From: DATLCF01 sp035526505
GTDB lineage: Bacteria > Patescibacteriota > Saccharimonadia > Saccharimonadales > UBA4665
Length of the DNA: 64,000 nt
Direction: 5' to 3'
NCBI GenBank assembly: GCA_035526505.1
Contig: DATLCF010000001.1
Coordinates: 434,001-498,000, forward strand
Part shown: positions 33,359 through 41,987 of the stretch, piece after piece
Position numbering within the stretch: position 1 is the stretch's first letter
Layout: every line of letters begins with the position of its first letter
Notes under the pieces: generated by a model
The model's database searches: none
Told to the model about the DNA's origin: nothing
What the model saw: the letters and a program-made list of their open reading frames with translations, nothing else
Made by a program: the position numbers and the translations under genes

Positions 33359-33385
33359 GGGTTAGAGTCCCCTGACCCGCACCAA
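33359..33385. repeat. copy of tRNA-Gly 3' end (far attachment site)
   Basis: 27 nt identical to 27385-27411, ending GACCCGCACCAA. No acceptor, D-arm or anticodon arm precedes it, so this is not a tRNA gene but the far boundary of an integrated segment of about 5.97 kb. Confidence 0.85.
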
Positions 33386-33470
33386 AAGAGCTTATGCTTA
33401 GAATTCTCATTCGAGAGTTCTTTTTTTTCGTAGCCTGATTTTTGAGTTCTAACTCCCAGTTTCGTTAAAA

Positions 33471-33480
33471 GACAAAATGG
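33471..33480 (+). repeat. GACAAAATGG element, copy 2
   Basis: Second copy, 160 bp after the first. The preceding stretch (about 33448-33470) also resembles the one before copy 1 (TTTTAACCCCTGG against TTCTAACTCCCAG), so the whole ~33-nt block is an imperfect direct repeat. Confidence 0.45.
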
Positions 33481-33599
33481 ATCAAGATACTGATCTATAG
33501 GAGTATTCCCGCCGATCTCGCCGCTATGCAGCTATGTTGTTGCTTGTATGATGAGTAGAGTTATTTTGTTATAGTAGATAACTGATAAGTAGTTGGAGT

Positions 33600-34694
33600 A
33601 TGGCATTGACTGAGCAATATGATCATTTGGTAATAGGAGGGGGAGCGTACGGCGCAATGGTTGCCACTAGTATTGCTGAGAGTTATCCCCACTCCAGCGT
33701 GCTATTAGCAGAGAAAGAGCCTGATTTGTTCGCCCGGGCCACTACTAATAATCATGGGCGTTTACACTGGGGCTATCAGTACCCACTTCATCCTCAAACT
33801 GCAATCCAAAGCAGAAATAATGTCACTGAATTTCTAAGTGAATACGGCGACTGTGTTAATCAGGACGTTACCTCGTATTATGCTATACACAAAGACTCCA
33901 GAGTCTCAGTTGGGCAATACGAGATGTTTTGTAAGGATGCTAATTTGCCATATGAGCGCGATGATAGGCCAGATATTTTTGGACCTGACGTTTTAGCGGC
34001 ATATCGTACGGATGAACTCACATTTTCTAATAGCTCACTACAAAGGTTATTCCGTAACCGACTTGCCGACGGGAATGTAGAAGTTAAGACTAATTGTGAG
34101 ATAGGTTCAATACACCCTACTTCAAACGGTATTTTAGCCGTAACCGGTGATGAACAAGTATTGTCGGCTCGCAATATTTTCAATTGCACGTATGCTGGTA
34201 TTAACGAAGTGCACGAACGTTCCGGTATTCCCTTAATTCCTAGTACTCATGAAAAGTATGCGCTTTTTAAAATTGGACTGCCTGAGGCTCTGAGAAATAT
34301 AACAGCAACGGTCATATACGGCGCGTTCGCTTCTATTGTTTCTAATAATGAGGTGGGTACACATGTTCTCGCGCATGTAAAATATTCGAATTGCGCTAAG
34401 GCTATTGATCTGGCGCCTAAGGATACTATATCGGCCAAAGAAATCGTGAGACGTTATCAGGACACACTTGCTGATTCAGCTTCATTCTTACCGGTACTTC
34501 AAGATGCTGAATATCGTGGTGAATTCGTAGAAGTTAAAAGTGTGTTTGGAGTTGATCCCACAGAAGGCGAAAGGCGAGTCCTGACTTTTCCTGACTATGG
34601 TGGAATACCTAATTACCATGTCATTTTCGGTGGAAAAATGAATAGTTTTTACGATGCATCAGCCTTTGCGCTTAGTACGCTAGCTCGGCGTTAA
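33600..34694 (+). CDS. FAD-dependent oxidoreductase (DAO/GlpD fold)
   Basis: 364 residues. The N-terminal Rossmann motif HLVIGGGAYGAMVATSIAES followed by an acidic residue (LLAEKEPDL) binds FAD, and the NHGRLHWGYQYP segment is characteristic of DAO-fold oxidases. The C-terminal part has FGVDPTEGERRVLTF and the flavin-facing VIFGGKMNSFYDAS. The substrate is unknown; amino acids or other amines are typical. It lies just outside the tRNA-Gly cassette and is AT-richer than its neighbours. The start is uncertain because the GGAG is very close to the ATG. Confidence 0.8.
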   Translation: MALTEQYDHLVIGGGAYGAMVATSIAESYPHSSVLLAEKEPDLFARATTNNHGRLHWGYQYPLHPQTAIQSRNNVTEFLSEYGDCVNQDVTSYYAIHKDSRVSVGQYEMFCKDANLPYERDDRPDIFGPDVLAAYRTDELTFSNSSLQRLFRNRLADGNVEVKTNCEIGSIHPTSNGILAVTGDEQVLSARNIFNCTYAGINEVHERSGIPLIPSTHEKYALFKIGLPEALRNITATVIYGAFASIVSNNEVGTHVLAHVKYSNCAKAIDLAPKDTISAKEIVRRYQDTLADSASFLPVLQDAEYRGEFVEVKSVFGVDPTEGERRVLTFPDYGGIPNYHVIFGGKMNSFYDASAFALSTLARR

Positions 34695-34713
34695 ATTTAA
34701 AAGGAGTAATTAC

Positions 34714-35100
34714 ATGAAGCTGAATAAAGTCCACCACATAGCGATAATTGCCTCAGATTATGAGCGGTCGAAAGAGTTTTATACGAGCATTTTAGGTGCG
34801 GAAATTCTAAATGAGTATTATCGAGAGGAGCGCGATTCGTATAAGCTAGACCTAGCAATAAATGGTGAGTATCTGCTTGAGCTGTTCTCCTTTCCAAACC
34901 CGCCAGAGCGTTTAACTTACCCCGAGGCTCGAGGTCTACGCCATATAGCGTTTGAAGTAGATGATGTGGTAGCTGTCCAGAAAGAATTAAAAGATAAGGG
35001 AGTGAAGACGACCGATCTCCGTAAAGACCCGTATACCGGCAAACAAACTATCTTTTTCTTCGATCCTGATGAGTTGCCGATTGAAGTATATGAAGCTTAG
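34714..35100 (+). CDS. VOC-superfamily protein (glyoxalase I-like, YaeR type)
   Basis: 128 residues, with AAAAGGAG nine nt before the ATG. Two beta-alpha-beta-beta-beta units: VHHIAIIASDYERSKEFYTS and LRHIAFEVDDVVAVQKELKD, ending DPDELPIEVYEA. Metal-ligand candidates are His in VHHIA, Glu in YLLELF, His in RHIAF and Glu near the C-terminus. Known members detoxify methylglyoxal or act on unidentified carbonyl compounds; substrate unassigned. Confidence 0.88.
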   Translation: MKLNKVHHIAIIASDYERSKEFYTSILGAEILNEYYREERDSYKLDLAINGEYLLELFSFPNPPERLTYPEARGLRHIAFEVDDVVAVQKELKDKGVKTTDLRKDPYTGKQTIFFFDPDELPIEVYEA

Positions 35101-35117
35101 CCGTTAGAATTAATCGG

Positions 35118-35297
35118 ATGACCGCCTATAAACCCTGTACTTATCGCGTATCGGCAAAAGCAGCTATTGTCGCAAGCCGTGGACTACCTCAGCCAGGCGT
35201 AGAAATAGGGTATTTTACCGGCGAACAACTAAAAACCTTGCCAATAGAGCCGCATCTTGAAAAGTTTCGTCAGCGAATTATAGATTTTGTGCATTAA
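35118..35297 (+). pseudogene. internally deleted Nudix hydrolase remnant
   Basis: A 59-codon ORF that joins a Nudix-like N-terminus (YKPCTYRVSAKAAIVASRG) directly to a Nudix-like C-terminus (GYFTGEQLKTLPIEPHLEKF). The central ~80 residues, including the Nudix box, are missing without a frame change. It cannot be an active Nudix enzyme. Confidence 0.65.
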
Positions 35298-35542
35298 GTT
35301 GGCTTGTCAGACTACTAGATTCGGCTTAAGATTGAATATCTTCGCCAGCTCAAGCAAATGATTGTCATCCCGCCTCTCCTGCGAAACAGTTTTAAGTACG
35401 TCCGCTATGTGGCACCATAATAATCGCTAGTTCTGGAGCTTGTTTTATTGCGGAATTCCACAGAAAAACCTGGCTCAATATACGCAGGGTCTGCCTAGGT
35501 GTTAAAATTATTAAGGAATTTAATATATGAGGAGTAGATAAA

Positions 35543-35923
35543 ATGGCGAAATATATCGATGGATTTGTACTTGTAGTGCCCAAAGGAAAAGAAGCCGAAT
35601 ACCAGAAAATGGCGGAAATGGGACGCGATTCCTGGATGAAGCACGGTGCGCTTCAATATTTTGAATGCAAAGGCGACGATCTCAAGCAACAAGAAATGGG
35701 TGGCGAAAAATCACGAGCTTTTGCCGAAATGACTGATGCAAATGGTGATGAAAACGTATGGTTTTCTTTTATTATTTTTAACTCGAAGCAACACCGCGAT
35801 GAAGTAAACAAAAAAGTCATGGATGAGATGTCGAAAAAAGCTCAGGAGCAAAGTGACTTTTCAATGCCAGTTGATATGAAGAAGATGGCATATGGAGGGT
35901 TTGAGGCGGCAGTTGAAGGGTAA
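35543..35923 (+). CDS. DUF1428 family protein (YbaA-like)
   Basis: 126 residues, AGGAG upstream. Starts KYIDGFVLVVPKGKEAEYQK and contains KHGALQYFECKGDD, VWFSFIIFNSKQHRDEVNKK and FDMPVDMKKMAYGG-like segments, which are the DUF1428 signature (ferredoxin-like alpha/beta fold). The biochemical role is unknown; it often occurs among small stress enzymes. Confidence 0.88.
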   Translation: MAKYIDGFVLVVPKGKEAEYQKMAEMGRDSWMKHGALQYFECKGDDLKQQEMGGEKSRAFAEMTDANGDENVWFSFIIFNSKQHRDEVNKKVMDEMSKKAQEQSDFSMPVDMKKMAYGGFEAAVEG

Positions 35924-36048
35924 AAGTTCAAAAATTAGCTACAAGCCTTTGACTAAATTCTGAATACGAAGCACCTAGATAGCTTCAAGTATTAAACGGC
36001 TTGCTCGATAATACTAATAACCAAGCGTTTTTTTGTTAGAATTATCAT

Positions 36049-36393
36049 ATGGCAACACACAATCAGATCGACCTTATTGAATTTCCAGTAAAATCCGAGA
36101 TACAGCTCAAGCAGACAAAAGAATTTTTTAATCACGTATTTGGGTGGAAGTACAATGATTGGGGTGAAGATTTTAGTGACACAGCAGAAAGCGGCACAAA
36201 TAGTGGCGTGAACGCTGATGGGGGAGCCACAATGCCCCTCACGGTTATCTACTCGGCAGATTTAGATAAGACTAAAGAGCTTGTTATAAAAAATGGTGGC
36301 AAAATCATTGTCGATACATATTCTTTTCCGGGCGGAAGACGATTCCACTTTACTGAACCAAACGGTAACGAACTAGCTGTCTGGTCAGAATAA
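36049..36393 (+). CDS. VOC-superfamily protein (glyoxalase/bleomycin-resistance-like)
   Basis: 114 residues. IDLIEFPVKSEIQLKQTKEF, then FFNHVFGWKYNDWGEDF and the C-terminal FPGGRRFHFTEPNGNELAVW identify the VOC fold. Extended -10 TGt-TAGAAT (36037-36042) lies exactly 6 nt before the ATG, so it is likely leaderless. Substrate unknown. Confidence 0.85.
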   Translation: MATHNQIDLIEFPVKSEIQLKQTKEFFNHVFGWKYNDWGEDFSDTAESGTNSGVNADGGATMPLTVIYSADLDKTKELVIKNGGKIIVDTYSFPGGRRFHFTEPNGNELAVWSE

Positions 36394-36402
36394 GTTTGGC
36401 TT

Positions 36403-36507
36403 ATGGACAAGTCTACTCAAAACGACCGTTCAGTCAAAGACTATATTGATTCACTGGAAACGCTCAAACTCCATGATAATACGAAGCCGTATTTCTCACA
36501 GCGCTAA
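36403..36507 (+). CDS. short ORF, possible N-terminal fragment of a DUF1801-like gene
   Basis: 34 codons, beginning MDKSTQNDRSVKDYIDSLET, which weakly resembles the N-terminal helix of DUF1801 proteins (compare the full gene at 37496-37870). It stops at TAA 36505-36507. It may be a remnant or a chance ORF. Confidence 0.35.
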   Translation: MDKSTQNDRSVKDYIDSLETLKLHDNTKPYFSQR

Positions 36508-36556
36508 CTAGAGCCTGGGTAACTGCAACCCCAGGCTGGATTAGCCCCCTTAGACC

Positions 36557-37369
36557 CTATATACTGCACACCAAGACAGTCGCTGCAGTTTCGCTCTCAT
36601 CGACAACTACTGTTACTCGGTCTCTTACTTTTAAGTCGGTTTTGGATGCTGCGCCCGCTGAAGTTCTAATCGTTGTCCGATTTGTAAGATTAATAGTTTG
36701 CAAGCTGTCATCATTCCGCTTAATAGTAATTGTATTGTCACCTATACCGGTAATCTGGCCAGTACCTCTAGTGCCGCCGCAGAGATTGTCGCTTTGGGAG
36801 GCCGCACGCTCCGCAGGATTCACCACTGGTTGACCCTTCGGATAAAGAGCGTAAAATGCGGCTGCAATAGCAGCCGTAACTATAATTGCCGTAATAACTA
36901 TATTTTTGTACTTCCTAGAGCGAACCCATTTTGCCAGGACTACACATGCCCAATAGCCAGTCATAACACCGAGCGCATTTAGTATGACGTCATCGATGTC
37001 AAATATGCCAAGGCGAAGCACTGCTTGCGTGATTTCAATGATAAGCCCGGCAGCAACGGAAAGAGCCAGATATTTTTTCCATGTCATGTTTCTGAACACG
37101 AAAGGAGCGAGAAGCCCTATTGGTACAAGCAAAGCGATGTTGCCGATTAGATTAACACCAGCAATAACCAACCCTTGATCGCCGAACAGGTATGGCACAA
37201 TGGTCTTGAACGGTACAAAGTTAGCCGGGTGACCTCCGTCCGTTCCTCCGAAATTGAACATCAGTTGGCCTATTCTAATAGTTGGCATGTCCTTAAACAC
37301 CATCACCTTAACCAGGATGGCACTGTATGCAATGAGGATAAATGTTGGGACTAAACGCTTCATCAGCAA
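36557..37369 (-). CDS. VanZ-family membrane protein with C-terminal DUF5666-like domain
   Basis: 270 residues. Hydrophobic helices near 5-25, 60-90, 100-120, 128-145 and 155-172, with the VanZ pattern NFVPFKTIVPYLFGDQG and NLIGNIALLVPIGLLAPF and the D-rich FDIDDVILNALGVMTGYW. After TM5 an outer ~85-residue domain follows (GQITGIGDNTITIKRND; RDRVTVVVDESETAATV) resembling DUF5666 OB-like folds. VanZ proteins modulate envelope-targeting antibiotic susceptibility by an unclear mechanism. The fusion is uncommon but the reading frame is clean. Confidence 0.85.
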   Translation of the reverse strand: MLMKRLVPTFILIAYSAILVKVMVFKDMPTIRIGQLMFNFGGTDGGHPANFVPFKTIVPYLFGDQGLVIAGVNLIGNIALLVPIGLLAPFVFRNMTWKKYLALSVAAGLIIEITQAVLRLGIFDIDDVILNALGVMTGYWACVVLAKWVRSRKYKNIVITAIIVTAAIAAAFYALYPKGQPVVNPAERAASQSDNLCGGTRGTGQITGIGDNTITIKRNDDSLQTINLTNRTTIRTSAGAASKTDLKVRDRVTVVVDESETAATVLVCSI

Positions 37370-37495
37370 TTGATGGCTAATGTAAGCTATATTTCTGAGA
37401 TTAAGCTTAAAGCTAATAATTTGGTTATAGCATTGTCGCTAATACTCTGCATTTGACGGCTTAAGCCATTTAGCAGACAAGTATTACCCGTTAAG

Positions 37496-37870
37496 TTATT
37501 TATTTTTTGCCTTGGCTTCATTCAGCTTTGCTTGCGCTTTGACCAGTTTGCCTATTATTGCAGCCGGCACTTTCTGGTCATGCTTTATCTGGAAGGTTAC
37601 ATTGCCGGTTTTGTAGCCCTCTGCTTCAAGCATTTCGCGGTTGGCATGGCTCAACCCGTCCCAAATTTCAAAGCCGATGTGGTTCTTGTAAACATCAAAT
37701 CCTGCGACCCATCCGTGATATTTGTAGTACGGTTTGCCGTAGCCTATTTTTTCCTCAGCATGCGGAATAGCCGACTGCACTGCTGTTCTTATTTCCTTCA
37801 GATTATGCCGGGCTTCTTCCGGAGCGGCTGAAATATATTCGTCAACGTTTTTGGCTGAGTAGTTGGTCAT
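37496..37870 (-). CDS. DUF1801 family protein (YdhG/iron-chaperone-like)
   Basis: 124 residues. DEYISAAPEEARHNLKEIRT, EEKIGYGKPYYKYHGWVAGF and FEIWDGLSHANREML fit the YdhG/DUF1801 fold (frataxin-like). It ends in a Lys/Ala-rich helix. The role is unproven; sometimes annotated as an intracellular iron chaperone. Confidence 0.86.
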   Translation of the reverse strand: MTNYSAKNVDEYISAAPEEARHNLKEIRTAVQSAIPHAEEKIGYGKPYYKYHGWVAGFDVYKNHIGFEIWDGLSHANREMLEAEGYKTGNVTFQIKHDQKVPAAIIGKLVKAQAKLNEAKAKNK

Positions 37871-37960
37871 GGCTTAATTTTAGCAGGTTAATCTGTTGCA
37901 GGATTAGCGCTACCATAATGCAATATAGGGCCTTAGTGTTGATTTTGATACCATAGTGCT

Positions 37961-38554
37961 ATGAGAAAAATAATTGTTGCATCATTTATTACATTAGATG
38001 GCGTAATGCAGGCACCGGGCGGGCCAAAGGAAGACACATCGGGCGGTTTCAAATATGGCGGTTGGACTGCGCCGTATGACGACGAAATTTTGAATAAGAC
38101 CTTGGCGCGTCAAATGCAACCTGCAGATCTTCTGTTGGGCAGAAAAACATTTGATATTTTTGCCAGCTACTGGCCAGAGCATGAAAAGGGATGGCCAGGC
38201 ATCAACGATGTCACAAAATATGTCGTAAGTAAGACCATGAAAAAGTCAGATTGGAAAAACTCCGTATTCCTAAGCGATCTGTCGGATATTAAAAAGCTCA
38301 AAGAATCACAAGGTTCGGACATTCAAGTATGGGGCAGCGGCAAGCTCATCCAAACACTGCTCGCGGCAGATTTAGTTGACGAACTCTGGCTTAAATTTTT
38401 CCCACTAACACTGGGCACGGGAAAGAAGCTGTTTGCGGAGGGCACAATTCCGGCAGCATTTACGCTAACAGAAAGCACAGTGACACCAAGCGGAGTAATT
38501 ACTGCCAATTACAAGCGAGCTGGAAAAGTCAAAACAGGTACCGTGGGAGCTTAA
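37961..38554 (+). CDS. dihydrofolate reductase-fold protein (RibD C-terminal-like)
   Basis: 197 residues. KIIVASFITLDGVMQAPGGP, LLLGRKTFDIFASYWPEHEK, VVSKTMKKSDWKNSVFL, the glycine-rich VWGSGKLIQTLLAADLVDEL and FPLTLGTGKKLFAEG define the DHFR/RibD reductase family that binds NADPH. The physiological substrate is unknown. Extended -10 TGa-TACCAT (37949-37954) stands 6 nt before the ATG. Confidence 0.9.
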   Translation: MRKIIVASFITLDGVMQAPGGPKEDTSGGFKYGGWTAPYDDEILNKTLARQMQPADLLLGRKTFDIFASYWPEHEKGWPGINDVTKYVVSKTMKKSDWKNSVFLSDLSDIKKLKESQGSDIQVWGSGKLIQTLLAADLVDELWLKFFPLTLGTGKKLFAEGTIPAAFTLTESTVTPSGVITANYKRAGKVKTGTVGA

Positions 38555-38577
38555 TCGGCTTTTCCGCGCCCCCGTTT

Positions 38578-39408
38578 TTATTGAACTTTTACATTATCCA
38601 GTTTGGCTTTTGCGCCCTTTAACAGTGCATAGGTTACCTTATCCATCTTGGCGCTGTCGAAGTTTGTGTGCTTTACGTCGGAATGATGGAACGACACATC
38701 GTGGAGCGATGTATTTTTGAAGGTCACATTTTTGAGCGACGTGCTGTCAAAATTAGTGCCAACCAGTGTATGCCCGTCAAAGGAAACGCCTCGTAAGTCC
38801 GAATGACTGAAATTGGTGTTGTTCAGCACTGCATCCTTAAATGAGGCACTTTTAAGATCTGTAGCCCTGAATTTTGCATCTGTTAAATCGGCCTTGTCGA
38901 AAACCGCATTTTGCAAATCGCTGCCGGCGAAAGTTGCGCCAGTTAGGTTTGCGCCATTAAAGGTGGCGTTTCTGAGGTCAGCTGCTCGAAACTTTGCGTC
39001 AGTAAGGTTGGAGCCATTAAAGTTGCTTTCGCTTAGTGAAGTAAAGTTGAAATCGGCTTCTACCAGGTCGATTCCGCTTAGGTCGCTTTGTTTTAGTTCG
39101 GTAGCCGAGAATTTGGAGCGGCTTTGTTTTGCCAGTTTGAACGTTTCTTTTAGCGCTTTGTGTATCGATGTTTCTTCTTTTTGTTTCTTCTGAGGGGTAT
39201 GTTCGACTTGCTCCATGATTTCGGTAACATCGCCGAACGAGTCGATGGTTGCCTGATAGGCCTCGTCGTCGCTTTTGCCACTTGCTATCAAATCTTGGTA
39301 CTTTTCCTGCATATTAGCCAGCAGTTCTTGCTCGACCTCTTTACGAGCCGGGAAATTGCCGTAGGGCTTAAATGCGTCGTCTAAAAATTGCTTAAGTTTC
39401 TTTTCCAT
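38578..39408 (-). CDS. pentapeptide-repeat protein with N-terminal HAAS-like domain
   Basis: 276 residues. Residues ~1-80 form a helical HAAS/DUF1700-type segment (ARKEVEQELLANMQEKYQDL; SFGDVTEIMEQVEHT) that often accompanies PadR regulators. Residues ~100-270 are tandem A(D/N)Lxx-type pentapeptides (SDLSGIDLVEADFNFTSL and so on; LRNATFNGANLTGATFAG) predicted to form a right-handed quadrilateral beta-helix. Some such proteins mimic DNA and protect gyrase, but the function here is unknown. It lies 12 nt after the PadR gene, so it is probably its operon partner and target. Confidence 0.87.
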   Translation of the reverse strand: MEKKLKQFLDDAFKPYGNFPARKEVEQELLANMQEKYQDLIASGKSDDEAYQATIDSFGDVTEIMEQVEHTPQKKQKEETSIHKALKETFKLAKQSRSKFSATELKQSDLSGIDLVEADFNFTSLSESNFNGSNLTDAKFRAADLRNATFNGANLTGATFAGSDLQNAVFDKADLTDAKFRATDLKSASFKDAVLNNTNFSHSDLRGVSFDGHTLVGTNFDSTSLKNVTFKNTSLHDVSFHHSDVKHTNFDSAKMDKVTYALLKGAKAKLDNVKVQ

Positions 39409-39420
39409 AATTATTCCTTT

Positions 39421-39750
39421 CTATAACAGTTTCTCTAATATTTCTTTGGCATGGTGCCAGCTTTGTTTGTTGCCCCGGTATAACCCGCGGCCGCTGTCGG
39501 TAATGCGGTAGTATTTTCGCCTTCCGCCGTGCGTTTCATCGCCCCAGTACGATGTAATACGGCTATCGTGCTCCAGGCGTTTCAGGCTGGAATACATGGT
39601 TGCTTCTTTTAGCTCGTATAGTTGGCCTGAATGTTCGTACACCAGCTTTGTGATCTCGTAGCCATACTTATCACCATCCATAAGAAACTTTAGGATGATA
39701 GTATCGGTATGCCCGCGCAGCAGGTCGGATGATAATTTTTTGTCTATCAT
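39421..39750 (-). CDS. PadR-family transcriptional regulator
   Basis: 109 residues from ATG 39750; an upstream ATG at 39807 would add 19 unrelated residues. SDLLRGHTDTIILKFLMDGD, YGYEITKLV and ATMYSSLKRLEHDSRITSYW form the PadR winged helix, and RRKYYRITDSGRGLYRGN its wing. PadR proteins repress adjacent genes; the HAAS/pentapeptide gene follows closely. Confidence 0.9.
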   Translation of the reverse strand: MIDKKLSSDLLRGHTDTIILKFLMDGDKYGYEITKLVYEHSGQLYELKEATMYSSLKRLEHDSRITSYWGDETHGGRRKYYRITDSGRGLYRGNKQSWHHAKEILEKLL

Positions 39751-39821
39751 AATTACAACGTACAGCATATTACTATGACAGTCAAGGTAATTTGTCAAAA
39801 CTAACATTTCCTGGGGAGAAT

Positions 39822-39965
39822 ATGGCCGCCGGAGATAGTAACCAAGCCTTTACTCAAGCGCAAGCGATCGTGAAAAAGTCATTTCAAGAAATTCACGAGC
39901 GATATAAACTAGTATTAGAGTCGGGTACGTCCTGGACTATTCGACCACTGTTGGTTGCTGTTTAG
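39822..39965 (+). CDS. small hypothetical protein
   Basis: 47 codons from ATG 39822 with GGGGAG just upstream. The product begins AAGDSNQAFTQAQAIVKKSF and is predicted helical. No family is recognised. It lies among gene remnants, so it may itself be a fragment. Confidence 0.35.
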   Translation: MAAGDSNQAFTQAQAIVKKSFQEIHERYKLVLESGTSWTIRPLLVAV

Positions 39966-39970
39966 GTGTT

Positions 39971-40267
39971 TTGCTAAGACCCCGAGGACTAACAAGATTT
40001 ATCCTAGAACGGAGAGTATTTCTGTTGATAACTATTGAACAACAACTCAAGAACAGTTTTGATCTTAAAAATCCGGTATGTAAGAACCTGAATACTCCGA
40101 CCAATGATGTAATTGAAGTAACAACGTCGGATGGCCACTATGCCCTTAAGCTGTATAACACTGCGTCGCGCAAGGCCAAAGATGTATACATATTTATATT
40201 TTACAATATAATTGATAAAAGTAAAATTAGGGAGATCCATGGGTATAGCACGAATTTGCTACTATAG
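39971..40267 (+). pseudogene. N-terminal fragment of a phosphotransferase-like (APH/kinase fold) gene
   Basis: The segment EQQLKNSFDLKNPVCKNLNT followed by NDVIEVTTSDGHYALKLYNT resembles the start of APH/homoserine-kinase-type enzymes, where the Lys of ALKLY is the ATP-binding Lys. Sequence then diverges and stops after ~98 codons, without the HGD and DFD catalytic motifs. A truncated remnant is the simplest reading; the start (TTG near 40024) is uncertain. Confidence 0.45.
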
Positions 40268-40271
40268 ACCT

Positions 40272-40583
40272 ATGAGGGCAAAAAGAGCTAATAGCATTAT
40301 GCAAAACAAAGACGTTGCAAGTGTTTTTGTCGTGACGGCTGCCATATTACTAATACCCTTTGTGGCGATGCAGTTTTCTGATGAGTGGGATTGGAACCTG
40401 TTTGACTTTGTGGTTATCGGCACTCTGCTAGTTGGCACCGGGCTTTTAATGGTGCTGGCATCCAGGAAGGTAAAAAACATACATTATCGGGTAGTTATTG
40501 TTGCTGCACTCCTGATAGCGCTGCTGCTTGCGTGGGCAGAGCTTGCTGTTGGCATCTTCGGATCGCCGTTTGCCGGAAGTTAG
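40272..40583 (+). CDS. small three-helix membrane protein
   Basis: 103 residues from ATG 40272 (or ATG 40299). Three hydrophobic segments (VFVVTAAILLIPFVAM; DFVVIGTLLVGTGLLMVLA; VVIVAALLIALLLAWAELAV). This 3-TM layout is common in soil bacteria as an uncharacterised conserved membrane protein. No catalytic residues can be assigned. Confidence 0.65.
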   Translation: MRAKRANSIMQNKDVASVFVVTAAILLIPFVAMQFSDEWDWNLFDFVVIGTLLVGTGLLMVLASRKVKNIHYRVVIVAALLIALLLAWAELAVGIFGSPFAGS

Positions 40584-40598
40584 CCAACCGCGCACGTA

Positions 40599-41477
40599 TT
40601 ACTCCGCAGGAATCGGCCGCGAGAAATCTTTATATATAAAGCTGGTAGTGTCCAGGTTGTCGGCATCAAGCAAGCGGAAATTATGTTTGTACACCGTCTG
40701 CTTATATTGTTTATCAGTATATTCCGTGGCGCTGCCATACGACGTATGACTATAGCTAGGGTAGCTAACCGTTTTTTCTGTTAATTCGGCAACTAGCATT
40801 TTGTCGCCGTAATTAATAAGTACTACTTGTTTAGGATTGGTATTAATAACCATGTAGCGATGGCTTTCGGTGGCGTGGTTGCCCATATAGGCCACAGTGT
40901 ACACAATAAGCAGGGCAAACACCGGTAGCATGACGCGTACTTTTTTCAGCAAAAAAGTGCTGGGTTTTTGATACATCACTATGTCTGATGGCTGGCTAAA
41001 TTTAGCCCGCAAACCTTTTATTTTGCGATAGTGAATAAGCGGTACGATAAAATCGCTGATAAGCAAGTACAAGCTTAGGGGTGACACCACAATTTGCAGA
41101 AAAAGTATTAACACAAAAACGCCGTCATTCTGTGTGCTATAATCCTCGCCCAACAAAATAATGCCGGCAAACAAAAGTTCTGGCACCATCATAATGCCAA
41201 CAAACCGACGAATGCGCAGCAATATAGGTCCGTGCGCCGGGACAAGCATGCTAATAAGCTGGCCCAGCATATACACCAGCGCAAATGTTATGGAAAGGCT
41301 GGCGCCAAACAACAGGGCCTGGGTGGGGTCGGGCCGGAACAGCCCCAGCGGCACATTGTAGTGGCTAAATTGCGGCAGATAATAAATCCACAGCAACAGA
41401 TAGGTAAACGGCGGAATAGCAACCAATATCAAACTTTCCGTAATGGTAATTTTGGGGAGATGGGGTATTTCGCTCAT
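40599..41477 (-). CDS. hypothetical multi-pass membrane protein
   Basis: 292 residues. Predicted TMs near 12-30, 50-75, 85-108, 122-148 and 182-200, then a ~90-residue soluble C-terminal domain rich in Tyr, Thr and Lys (MVINTNPKQVVLINYGDKML; TEYTDKQYKQTVYKHNF). Not recognised. Convergent with the 3-TM gene, 15 nt between stops. Confidence 0.7.
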   Translation of the reverse strand: MSEIPHLPKITITESLILVAIPPFTYLLLWIYYLPQFSHYNVPLGLFRPDPTQALLFGASLSITFALVYMLGQLISMLVPAHGPILLRIRRFVGIMMVPELLFAGIILLGEDYSTQNDGVFVLILFLQIVVSPLSLYLLISDFIVPLIHYRKIKGLRAKFSQPSDIVMYQKPSTFLLKKVRVMLPVFALLIVYTVAYMGNHATESHRYMVINTNPKQVVLINYGDKMLVAELTEKTVSYPSYSHTSYGSATEYTDKQYKQTVYKHNFRLLDADNLDTTSFIYKDFSRPIPAE

Positions 41478-41557
41478 GCAGTAGTGTTAAATAGCTCAGC
41501 CTGTATTGTACGGACATGCTGTGGTTTAGGCTACTCTAATTGTCTTATTGACGCACA

Positions 41558-41914
41558 GTGGGGCCCCTGGATGTTTGTGATAATGTAGCCCACTATCTTG
41601 GGGCCGGCAACACATCTGCGACGATGCTTACTGGGCTTCTGAGTAAAAGCCCTGCCACACTCCGAGAAGATAGAGACGATGTGCTGCAAGTGCTTGATGT
41701 AATGATGGCGAAAATCGATGAGCAGTTCAATAAAGTTGAGGGCGGGGTAGCTAAAACTCAAAAGCAGGTGCAACACATCCTGAACCAGCTCGATGGAATG
41801 AGAAGCGGCTTGAGATTTCTGACGATGAACGTTTAATTATGGCCCACCAACTTACACAGCTGCACGAGTGGGTTGAACAGGCTGCGAAGCGTATCGATCT
41901 AAAGTTTGCACATT
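41558..41914 (+). pseudogene. frameshifted coiled-coil protein gene
   Basis: A first frame (41558-41836) encodes a helix with heptads (VLQVLDVMMAKIDEQFNKVE; KTQKQVQHILNQLDGM). It runs off the pattern near 41800, while a second frame continues the pattern as EISDDERLIMAHQLTQLHEW and VEQAAKRIDLKFAH to a TAG at 41914. The two halves read as one ~115-residue coiled-coil protein interrupted by a small indel near 41790-41805. No promoter or ribosome site is evident. Confidence 0.6.
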
Positions 41915-41987
41915 AGGCAAGGTTTGGCTAGCTTAAACACGGTACACCAACATTTTTTCTCAAAGATACATCCAGCGTGCTACTTAA

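Noticed and set aside
33359..33385. Second tRNA-Gly gene
   Set aside because: Only the 3' 26 nt plus one base match; no acceptor 5' strand, D-arm or anticodon arm, so it is annotated as an attachment-site copy.
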